Assembly (NCBI GenBank): GCA_004010935.1
Contig: CP026511.1
Span: 4,402,001-4,466,000, forward strand
Direction of reading: 5' to 3'
Source of the DNA: Pseudomonadaceae bacterium SI-3
GTDB lineage: Bacteria > Pseudomonadota > Gammaproteobacteria > Pseudomonadales > Pseudomonadaceae
Length of the DNA: 64,000 nucleotides
In this document: positions 36,401 through 43,368 of the stretch, in pieces
Position numbering within the stretch: the first letter of the stretch is position 1
Layout of the letters: each line of letters begins with the position of its first letter
Program-made: the position numbers and the translations under genes
The notes under the pieces: generated by a model
Databases searched by the model: none
What the model was told of the DNA's origin: nothing
The model's input: the letters and a program-made list of their open reading frames with translations, nothing else

Positions 36401-37020
36401 GTGCGCAGATCGGCGGCGATCGGCGCGCCCTGCGGTTCCACGCGCAAGTAGGGCTTGCCCAGATGACTGCGCAGCCGTTGGCGCAGCCACACGGGTGTGA
36501 TGCGGCTCTTGGCCAGGAAGCGCGCCCAGGCCGGATCGGCATCGGCCAGCTCGCTACGCCAGGCATCCGCGAGCAGCGCATCGATGATTTCGCGGTCATC
36601 GGCGGTCAGCTCGCTGTCGAAATCACCGCCAGCTTCGAAGGCGGCGTCCTGCAGGGCTCGCTGACAGAAACCGTGAATGGTGAAAATCGCCGCCTCGTCG
36701 AACCCATGGACCGCCAGCAACAGGCGCCGCCGCGAGGCTTCGTCTGGGTAGCGCGCATGCAGGCGGTTGAGGAAGTCATCCTCGCTCGGCGTGCCGTCAT
36801 AGACCGCCAGCAGATCGGCCAGCCGCGCACGGATGCGCTCGCGCAGCTCGGCGGTGGCCGCGGTCGTGTAGGTGACCACCAGAATCTGCCCCACCGACAA
36901 CTGCCGCTCCAGCAGCAGGCGGGCGTACAGCGCGGTGAGCGTCCAGGTCTTGCCGGTGCCGGCGCTGGCCTCGATCAGTGAGCGGCCGTCGAAGGGGGAG
37001 TCGAGGAGGTCGAGTTTCAT
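33472..37020 (-). CDS. recB: Exodeoxyribonuclease V beta subunit RecB
   Basis: RecB is the 3'-5' helicase and nuclease of RecBCD. The 1182-residue product has Walker A EASAGTGKTWTLTALYARLL (about residues 18-37), UvrD-type motif II LALIDEFQDTDPIQY (about 382-396), and HTSKGLEYPLVFCP in the C-terminal helicase half. The nuclease active site is seen as GFIDLTFEHDGRWYIADYKSNWLG (about residues 1075-1098) with the Asp and Lys residues of the DYK motif. Its ATG overlaps the recC stop by four bases (ATGA), so the two are translationally coupled. The last ~25 codons are duplicated downstream. Confidence 0.95.
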   Translation of the reverse strand: MKLDLLDSPFDGRSLIEASAGTGKTWTLTALYARLLLERQLSVGQILVVTYTTAATAELRERIRARLADLLAVYDGTPSEDDFLNRLHARYPDEASRRRLLLAVHGFDEAAIFTIHGFCQRALQDAAFEAGGDFDSELTADDREIIDALLADAWRSELADADPAWARFLAKSRITPVWLRQRLRSHLGKPYLRVEPQGAPIAADLRTVEAAWQRAAELWKQAGTAWIAELQAHGGLSQSTHKSIKFAPWQVELDAYFADPAVMFDLPDGAAKFGVRALNKACKKGHDAPVCELAHALDALADQVAEALPAGKQRLIALQVALLEQLNRELPERKAAQRLLAFDDLLNRLDLALKGPVGEDLAASLRATYPLALIDEFQDTDPIQYAIFNRIYAKASEASLCFVGDPKQAIYAFRGADLATYMTAKQQADREPFNLPTNYRSTPALIAALNQLFDHPQPFAQSDLRYPAVGAADKPRASLRLVEEGEAASLSLVWLGDDPLGKGEAAQLAASDTARRIALQLAGAAEGRAGFDKDGVFTPLKGGDIAVLVANHRQAGMIADELAARGVPSVRRGRDSVWRSEEAAELAAVLAAYAEPGREGLLRYALATRLLGRSAADLARCQDDQQQWDAEREAAERYHQLWQQQGFMRVFRAWLDEQAVAERLLARVDGERRLTNLLHLGELLQAESLLRPGLEPLLAWFNLQRGSEGAGEEALLRLESDAERVQIVTIHTSKGLEYPLVFCPFLWDGKLLGKNRDSARCHDANGQPLLDLGSDTLEDNLERARQEVFAEQLRLAYVALTRARDRLWLHWGPVNLCKPKKDGSLADEGLHSSALAWLLHGRELPGEQPLSELGNHLADLNGGSLRLAIERLVQGSDGLVACLPLESREANAQGPGRAALPQQLSQLNRSLHSAWRIGSFSGLAAGMHMEAPDRDALAIPDAGEPGSGFFAFPRGARAGTCLHAILEDWARGKGELEALVEPALQAYGLPLEWKEIAISHLQKVLDTDMDGAGLTLAALQSARRLPELGFTFPVRDLDVTRLRSLLVDPANGLAEPLREAAARLEFDSLKGFLKGFIDLTFEHDGRWYIADYKSNWLGPDASYYGGERLLQALAGEHYYLQYLIYLVALRRFLRQRLADFRDEQLGGAFYLFLRGMPEAGVYFARPDDALLDALDRLFEEGR

Positions 37021-40000
37021 TCTTCTTGCTCCTCATCGGCTAAGGCATCCAAGGCCGGGCCGATCAATTGCTGGGCCAGGGTTTCGAAACGCTCATCCAG
37101 CGGGTCGCGGTCACGGAAGGCGAGCCTGTTCCAGGGATCTTCAGACTCGGCGGCAATGGGGCTGAACTCGGCGCCGAGCCACGCTTCGCGGGCGCGCTTG
37201 CGGCCGCAGTCGAGCGGCTCACTGCCACGGGCCGGCTTGCGGTAGCCCTTGGCAAAGGCATGGCTGCTACGCGGCAGCAACGGCAGCGGCTCGCGGATGG
37301 CGCAGCGATAGGCCTCAAGCCAGGGCTCCAGCAGCTCGGCGGCATTGGCCAGCGGCCCAAGCTGCCAATCGCCGGCAGGCGAGAGCATCAGGCTGTTGCG
37401 CTCGATACCCGCCGTAGCCGACAGGTTGAGCAGCAGATGGCGCAGCCAGAATGGTGGCAGGTCCCATTCGCCGAGGCGGCCGAGCTTCCAGCCAAACAGC
37501 CCGGCCGGGGTCACGCCGTCGAGCCAGCCATGCACGCGCACGCCGGCCAGGGTGATATCCACCGGCAGCGGCTCGGGCACGGCGTCCGGGCGCAGTTCGA
37601 ACAGGCGCGGCGCGAATGCACGCACCGGCCCGCGCAGCTTGCCCCACAGCGCCTGGCCTAGCTCGCCCGCCGGCAGCCAGCCGGCCGCACAGGCCATGCG
37701 CCGTTCATCTTCGTCACTCCAGCCATGCTCCATCGCCTGTAGGGATAGACGTCGCAGGCCATTCCAGGCTGGCATCTCCAGGTCGAACGGCTCGTCGCTG
37801 GCCAGCGATTCCTGTTCATCGGCCAGACGCAGACCAAGGCGTTGCTCGAGGAGAAAGCGCGCCGGGTGGCGAAAGCATTGCAGCAGCTGCGACGGCTCGA
37901 TGGTCAGCCAGGCTTCGTCCGGCTCGGCGAGCAGGCAGGCGAATGGCTGCGGCTGGGTCTGCGGCGGCTCGGCCAGGCGCTGCGCGGCGCGGAACCAGGG
38001 CAGCGAGAAACCGGCGCAGGCGGCAGCGCCGAAGTTGCGTGGTGAGAACGGCTGCAGCGGGTGCGCGATAAGGATCTTTTCGCTGGCTTTGGGCGCTTTC
38101 GGCTGCGAGGTATCGCGGCTGGCGGGATCGCGAGCAAGCTCGCTCCTACAGGCAGCGGTCATGTCCGCCGCTTCCAGCACTTCGCTGAGCAGCACCGAAG
38201 GCGGCAGCACGGCGTTGTCGCGCGGGTCGCGGCCGACATAGGACAGGTACAACGCCTCGCGCGCCGAAAGCAGGGTTTCCAGCAGCAGGTAGCGATCATC
38301 GAGGCGTCGCGCACGGTCGCCGCGGCGCGGATGCCGGCCGATCAGATCGAAGCCCGACGGCGGTGTGCGCCGCGGGAACGCGCCATCGTCCAGCCCAAGC
38401 AGGCAGACCACGCGGAACGGCAAGCTGCGCATCGGCACCATGGTGCAGAAGGTCACCGCGCCGGTAAGAAAGCCCGAGGCGCCGCTGCCCTGCTGCAAAA
38501 CGGCGCTGAGCTGCTGGTGCACCAGTTCTAGCTCGATGGGGCGCGTCAGGACCGCGGCCTGGGCCTGATCGCGCAATGCCGCGCAGGCTTGGGATAACAA
38601 GAGCAGCGTGTCGCCGGCTTCGCGCTCGTCGAACAGGGTGTCGATCAGCACTTGCAGGTCATCCGCCCACTCGGCCAACGGACGCGGCCGCGCCAGCTGA
38701 TCGGCCAACGTGCCGAGCCGCTCGACGAATTCCACCAGCCGCCCCAGCAACTGCCCGCGCGCACCTTCCAGGGTATCCAGCGGCCAGTGTTCGCCGAGCA
38801 GTGGCGCGTTGTCGCCAGCAAGTTGTGGCGGCGCGGCGAAACCCAGCAGCAGCCGGTCGAGCCCCTGACGCCAGGTGAAGGCCGATTCGTCCGGCAGCCC
38901 GAGACGTACCCGCTGGCTGCCATCACGACCCCAGCGCACGCCCGCTTCACGCAACCAGTCGCGCAGCAGCGGTAGGTCTTCGCTTTCGATCCCGGCACGG
39001 CGGGCGATGGCCGGCTGTTCCAGCCAGGCGAGGATTTCCTCGGCGGCGAAACGGCTCTGCGCCAGCATCAGCAGTTCAAGAAAGGCCTCAATCAGCGGCA
39101 TCTCGGCGCGCAGGCTGCGGTCAGCGAGGCTGTAGGGAATCCGCGGGCTGCCCTCGCGCGGCGCGAACACGGCTTCGATAAAGGGCGCGTAGCGCTCGAT
39201 ATCCGGGGTCAGCACCACCACTTGATCAGGCGTCAGGCCCGGATGGGCAGCGAAACGCGCCAGCAGCTGGTCATGCAGGATCTCCACCTCGCGCAGCGGC
39301 GAATGAGCGATGTGCACTTCCAGCGAGCGATCATCCTCAGCGAGGGTGATGCGCTCCTCTGGCTGCCGGGTGCGCAGGCGCAGGATGTCGTTCTGCAGCG
39401 CATGCAGCAGGCTGTCGTCACGCAGGTCCTCGTCTTCCGAGTACAGGCCGAACTCCTGACTGCCTTCGCTGGCGGTCAGGCTGAACAGCGAGTCGAAGAA
39501 GTCGCGGCCCTGCTTGCCGAGGCTCGCCAGCAACGGATGGCCAACGTCCAGATACCAGTCGTCAGCTCCGCTCTCAGGTTGCCGTGCCAGTTCGCGGATA
39601 TCGCGAATCTCGCCCCAGGCTTCGCGGCTCGGGTTGAGCGCGCAGACCACCACGTCGATATGTCGCGCCAGACCATCGAGCACGCGCAGGTGGTGCGGTG
39701 GCAGGCTGCTTATGCCGAACACCAGCAGACGCTCGGGCAGGCCGGGCAAGGGTTCGTCGCTGTAGAGCCGCTGCAGCAGATCGTCGAGCAGCCGGGCGCG
39801 GTGCGGATGGCCGTCCTTGGTCAGCTCGCGCCAGAGCAGCGCCTGCCAGCCTTCGTCCGGGCCGAGATCGAAGGTATCGCCACGCTCCCAGGCGGCCAGC
39901 CAGTCGTCGCGATAAAGCAGGTATTGGTCGAAGACGTCGGCGATCTTAGCCGCCAGCGACAGCCGCCGGCGCTCATCGCCGCCGTCGAGGTACTGCGCCA

Positions 40001-40328
40001 GACGCGGCGCCAGCTCGAGATTGGCCGGCTCGCAGAGCCAGCCGTAAAGACGCCAGGTCAGGGTGGTCGGGGAGAACGCCGATTGTTCGGGCAGGCTGCC
40101 GAGCACGGTGCGGCTCAGGTCCCAGACGAATTTGGCTGGCAACTGCATCTCCAGCTGCATGGCGATGCCCTGCTTGCGCGCCAGCTCCAGGGTCAGCCAG
40201 CGCCCCATGCCCTGGCTCGGCACCATCACCAATGCCGGGGCGAAGGGGTCGCTGAGCGGCTGTGCGAGCAGGCGCGTGGCCAGTTCGCCGAGGGTTTCGA
40301 GGTCAGGGGCGTGGTAGAGGCTGAGCAT
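37017..40328 (-). CDS. recC: Exodeoxyribonuclease V gamma subunit RecC, with in-frame REP insertion
   Basis: RecC recognises Chi and holds RecB and RecD together. The 1103-residue product begins LSLYHAPDLETLGELATRLLAQ and contains LVMVPSQGMGRWLTLELARKQGIA (about residues 33-56) and VVCLLGLDDGAFPRR (about 640-654), as in other RecC proteins. ATG 40328 is taken as start; the frame opens 13 codons earlier. Codons 727-735 read CRSELARDP, which is the translation of a REP lying at 38124-38149, and the next ~15 residues are low-complexity (SQPKAPKASEK). The insertion keeps the frame, so the gene is probably functional. recC leads the recC-recB-recD operon. Confidence 0.93.
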   Translation of the reverse strand: MLSLYHAPDLETLGELATRLLAQPLSDPFAPALVMVPSQGMGRWLTLELARKQGIAMQLEMQLPAKFVWDLSRTVLGSLPEQSAFSPTTLTWRLYGWLCEPANLELAPRLAQYLDGGDERRRLSLAAKIADVFDQYLLYRDDWLAAWERGDTFDLGPDEGWQALLWRELTKDGHPHRARLLDDLLQRLYSDEPLPGLPERLLVFGISSLPPHHLRVLDGLARHIDVVVCALNPSREAWGEIRDIRELARQPESGADDWYLDVGHPLLASLGKQGRDFFDSLFSLTASEGSQEFGLYSEDEDLRDDSLLHALQNDILRLRTRQPEERITLAEDDRSLEVHIAHSPLREVEILHDQLLARFAAHPGLTPDQVVVLTPDIERYAPFIEAVFAPREGSPRIPYSLADRSLRAEMPLIEAFLELLMLAQSRFAAEEILAWLEQPAIARRAGIESEDLPLLRDWLREAGVRWGRDGSQRVRLGLPDESAFTWRQGLDRLLLGFAAPPQLAGDNAPLLGEHWPLDTLEGARGQLLGRLVEFVERLGTLADQLARPRPLAEWADDLQVLIDTLFDEREAGDTLLLLSQACAALRDQAQAAVLTRPIELELVHQQLSAVLQQGSGASGFLTGAVTFCTMVPMRSLPFRVVCLLGLDDGAFPRRTPPSGFDLIGRHPRRGDRARRLDDRYLLLETLLSAREALYLSYVGRDPRDNAVLPPSVLLSEVLEAADMTAACRSELARDPASRDTSQPKAPKASEKILIAHPLQPFSPRNFGAAACAGFSLPWFRAAQRLAEPPQTQPQPFACLLAEPDEAWLTIEPSQLLQCFRHPARFLLEQRLGLRLADEQESLASDEPFDLEMPAWNGLRRLSLQAMEHGWSDEDERRMACAAGWLPAGELGQALWGKLRGPVRAFAPRLFELRPDAVPEPLPVDITLAGVRVHGWLDGVTPAGLFGWKLGRLGEWDLPPFWLRHLLLNLSATAGIERNSLMLSPAGDWQLGPLANAAELLEPWLEAYRCAIREPLPLLPRSSHAFAKGYRKPARGSEPLDCGRKRAREAWLGAEFSPIAAESEDPWNRLAFRDRDPLDERFETLAQQLIGPALDALADEEQEE
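38124..38149. repeat. REP element inside recC
   Basis: GGGATCGCGAGCAAGCTCGC at 38124 continues TCCTAC and is a complete REP of the GTAGGAGC family. It lies within recC coding sequence and is translated without breaking the frame. Confidence 0.88.
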
Positions 40329-40557
40329 GGCGGCGGCTTCGACTGGATCAGCGGCCAAGGGTAACAAGTTCCGGTTGCGCAGCGGTGCTGCAAAGGCATG
40401 CGTAGATAGCCGGTGCGGCGTTCCTTCCTACTCCTTTCGCAGGAACTCAACGGTTCTTGTGTTCAATATCAATCCCCTACCCGCCATAGGATATTCCATG
40501 ACAGGCAGTCCCAATGCCCCCAGCAACCTGTCGCCTGCCTCAGGCTAGGAGCAATCG

Positions 40558-41448
40558 ATGAAATTGAACAACCGGAACCTGCTGACTCTCATGTTGGGCG
40601 CGGCCATCAGCGCGAGCCCGCTAGTCTACGCAGTGACCGACAACGCGCCAGCCAAAGGCTCAGTGGAGCGCAGCCATGCGCGCCAGGCCAGCGCGCTGCT
40701 TGAGCGCGCCACCGCTCACCTGAAGGCGAACGGACCCGAGCAGGCGTTGGCCGCGTTCAATGACCGCCAGGGCAGCTTCGTCGACGGCCAACACTATGTG
40801 TTCGTGCTGGACCCGAACGGCACCATGCTGGCCAGTAACGGTGCGTCGCGCGCGCTGGTTGGACTCAACGTGATGGACCTCAAGGACGCCGCCGGTAAAC
40901 CCTTCATCCGCCAGATCGTCGACGGTGCCCGCACCGCTGACAGCGGCCAGGTGGACTACCACTGGCTGAACCCGGCCGACAATAAAGTCGAGAACAAGAC
41001 CAGCCTGTTCCGCAAGGTGGGCGATCAGATCCTCGCGGTGGGGTATTACATCCCGCGCTCTTCTGCCGAGCACGCGCAGAAAATGTTGGATGAAGCCGTA
41101 GCGCTGATGAAACGTTCGGGTGGCGAGGCTGCGTTCAAGGCCTTCAACGACCCCCAGGGCGGCTTCGTGATGAATGACGAGTATGTGTTCGTTATCGGCC
41201 TGGAAGACGGCCAGTACCGCGCCAGTGGCGCTTCCCCCAACCTGGTGGGTGTCGATGTTCGCGAAGTCACCGATGCCGCCGGTACGCCGCTGTTCAAGCA
41301 GATGATCGAACTGGCCAAGAACAAGGGCAGCGGAACCGTCGACTATGTCTGGCGCAATCCGGCGACCAATGCGGTGGAGAAAAAGCACTCGCTGATCCGT
41401 CGGGTCGACGACGTGCTGCTAGGCGTGGGCTACTACTCGCCCAACTGA
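40558..41448 (+). CDS. Periplasmic protein with two tandem single-Cache domains
   Basis: A 296-residue exported protein with a signal peptide (LLTLMLGAAISASPLVYA, cleavage near residue 25). It is made of two similar halves. The first runs from ALLERATAHLKANGPEQALAAFND to ILAVGYYIPR, the second from KMLDEAVALMKRSGGEAAFKAFND to LLGVGYYSPN. Each has the GxFVxxxxYVFV core and the LVGxxVxxxxDAAGxPxxxQ block of sCache_2 sensory domains. No membrane, kinase or chemoreceptor domain is attached, so it is a free periplasmic sensor or binding protein. AGGAG lies 7 bases before the ATG. Partner and ligand are unknown. Confidence 0.82.
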   Translation: MKLNNRNLLTLMLGAAISASPLVYAVTDNAPAKGSVERSHARQASALLERATAHLKANGPEQALAAFNDRQGSFVDGQHYVFVLDPNGTMLASNGASRALVGLNVMDLKDAAGKPFIRQIVDGARTADSGQVDYHWLNPADNKVENKTSLFRKVGDQILAVGYYIPRSSAEHAQKMLDEAVALMKRSGGEAAFKAFNDPQGGFVMNDEYVFVIGLEDGQYRASGASPNLVGVDVREVTDAAGTPLFKQMIELAKNKGSGTVDYVWRNPATNAVEKKHSLIRRVDDVLLGVGYYSPN

Positions 41449-41589
41449 TGCAAGCGCAGCGGTTCATGACGATCTCGTGAACGGGCGGCTGCCGACCATG
41501 GTCAACCGAATATAACCCACAGCCGACCTCCCGCCTTTGGCGAGACTGGCTGTGCCTGTTGATCATCCTGTCGCCGGAGACCCTGCCCG

Positions 41590-43281
41590 ATGTTGACGCT
41601 GTTGCATCTGCTGTCCTCCATCGCGCTGCTGGTCTGGGGCACGCATATCGTGCGCACCGGAATCATGCGGGTGTATGGCTCGCACCTGCGCAGGTTGCTC
41701 GGCCACAGCATGGCCAACGCGCCCATGGCCTTCACGGCTGGAATCGGCGTCACCGCGCTGGTGCAGAGCAGCAACGCCACGGCCCTACTGGCCATCTCGT
41801 TCGTGGCGCAGGGCTTGATGGCGCTGCCGACCGCCTTGGCGATCATGCTTGGCGCGGACGTCGGCACTGCATTGATGGCCCGCGTGCTGACCCTGGACCT
41901 GTCGTGGCTGTCCCCGCTGTTCACTCTGGTCGGGGTCAGCCTGTTCCTCTCGCGCAAACAGACCCGTGCCGGCCAGCTCGGGCGCGTGCTGATCGGCCTT
42001 GGCCTGATCATTCTGGCGCTGCAGCTGATCGTTGGCGCCGCCGAACCCATCACTGAAGCGCGCGGCATGCGTGTGCTGTTCTCCACTCTAGCCGGCGATA
42101 CCTTGCTGGCGGTGGTAGTCGGTGCGTTGTTCGCGGTGCTGTCGTATTCCAGCCTCGCCGCCGTTCTGCTCACCGCAACGCTGGCCAGTGCCGGGCTGAT
42201 CAGCCTGCCGGTGGCGCTGGGTGTGGTCATAGGTGCGAACGTCGGCAGCGGTGTGCTGGCCTGGCTCAATGCGACGCCGCAACCGGTGCCGGCCCGTCGG
42301 GTAGCGCTGGGCAATCTGCTGTACAAGCTCGCCGGCCTCGTGGTGCTGCCGTTCTTGCCGATGACGGTGGAATGGATGGCAACGCTCGGCTTCAGTGCGC
42401 AAACCCAAGTCATCGCCTTCCACCTGGCTTACAACTCGCTACGTTGCCTGGTGCTACTGCCAACGGTCGGCCTGATGGCCAGGCTCTGCGAGCGCGTGCT
42501 GACGGAGCGGTCGCTGGATAACGGCATTGCGCAGCCGCGCCATCTCGACCCCACTGCGCTGGACACCCCCTCGCTGGCCCTGGCCAACGCCACACGCGAG
42601 ACGCTGCGCATCGGCGATCTGGTGGAAACCATGCTGGCACGCCTGCTCGAAGCCCTGCGTGAAGACCGTCCGGAGCCGGGCGAGGACATCCGCCGCCTGG
42701 ACGACGATGTCGACGCGCTCTACAGCGGCGTCAAGCTCTACCTGGCGCGAATGCCGCGCGAGGACCTGGCCGAACAGGAAAGCCGGCGCTGGGCCGAAAT
42801 CATCGAGTTGGCAATCAACCTGGAACAGGCCGGCGACATCATCGAGCACATGCTGGGCAAGGTGCAGAACCTCAAGATTTCCAAGCGGCGCTCGTTTTCC
42901 GACAGCGGGCTGGACGAGCTCGGCCAGCTGCACAGCCTGCTCAGCGCCAACCTGAGCCTGGGTCTGTCGGTGTTTCTCTCCGGTGATTCTCACAGTGCGC
43001 GCCAGTTGCTGCAGCAGAAGCGTCAGTTCCGCAAGCGTGAGCGCGAACTGGCCCACGCCCATGTTCATCGGCTGCACCAGCAGGTGGTGGAAAGCATCGA
43101 GACCAGCGCCGCCCATCTGGAGCTGATTGCCGACATGAAGCGACTGAACTCGTTGTTCTGCAGCGCGGCGTACCCGGCATTGGAGGGCTCCGGCAGCGGA
43201 AAGCCGCGCGTCTCGGGCGAAAGCCAGGCAGTGCGAGAAACGCGGATCAAGCAGCAGCTGCCGCCGGGCAAGCCAGCCTGA
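41590..43281 (+). CDS. Na/Pi cotransporter family protein with PhoU-like tail
   Basis: A 563-residue inner-membrane protein of the NptA/YjbB type, which moves phosphate with sodium, outward in some bacteria. Two related membrane repeats are seen: GIGVTALVQSSNATALLAISFV (about residues 51-72) and the second-half VVGALFAVLSYSSLAAVLLTATLA (about 177-200), each with the QSS/YSS signature. The last ~220 residues are helical and PhoU-like (EIIELAINLEQAGDIIEHMLGKV, about 404-426). It is monocistronic. Whether this version transports phosphate is inferred from the family. Confidence 0.86.
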   Translation: MLTLLHLLSSIALLVWGTHIVRTGIMRVYGSHLRRLLGHSMANAPMAFTAGIGVTALVQSSNATALLAISFVAQGLMALPTALAIMLGADVGTALMARVLTLDLSWLSPLFTLVGVSLFLSRKQTRAGQLGRVLIGLGLIILALQLIVGAAEPITEARGMRVLFSTLAGDTLLAVVVGALFAVLSYSSLAAVLLTATLASAGLISLPVALGVVIGANVGSGVLAWLNATPQPVPARRVALGNLLYKLAGLVVLPFLPMTVEWMATLGFSAQTQVIAFHLAYNSLRCLVLLPTVGLMARLCERVLTERSLDNGIAQPRHLDPTALDTPSLALANATRETLRIGDLVETMLARLLEALREDRPEPGEDIRRLDDDVDALYSGVKLYLARMPREDLAEQESRRWAEIIELAINLEQAGDIIEHMLGKVQNLKISKRRSFSDSGLDELGQLHSLLSANLSLGLSVFLSGDSHSARQLLQQKRQFRKRERELAHAHVHRLHQQVVESIETSAAHLELIADMKRLNSLFCSAAYPALEGSGSGKPRVSGESQAVRETRIKQQLPPGKPA

Positions 43282-43314
43282 TCCCGACCGGTCCGATGGT
43301 CGGTGCGGGCAAGA

Positions 43315-43348
43315 AAAACCCCGACGATGCAGAGCATGGCCGGGGTTG
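43315..43348 (-). terminator. Intrinsic terminator of the TRAP permease gene
   Basis: On the minus strand AACCCCG pairs with CGGGGTT and is followed by a T run (complement of AAAAA at 43314-43318). It sits between the convergent Na/Pi gene and the TRAP permease gene and may serve both. Confidence 0.8.
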
Positions 43349-43368
43349 AAGTCAGCGTCGCGAACGGG

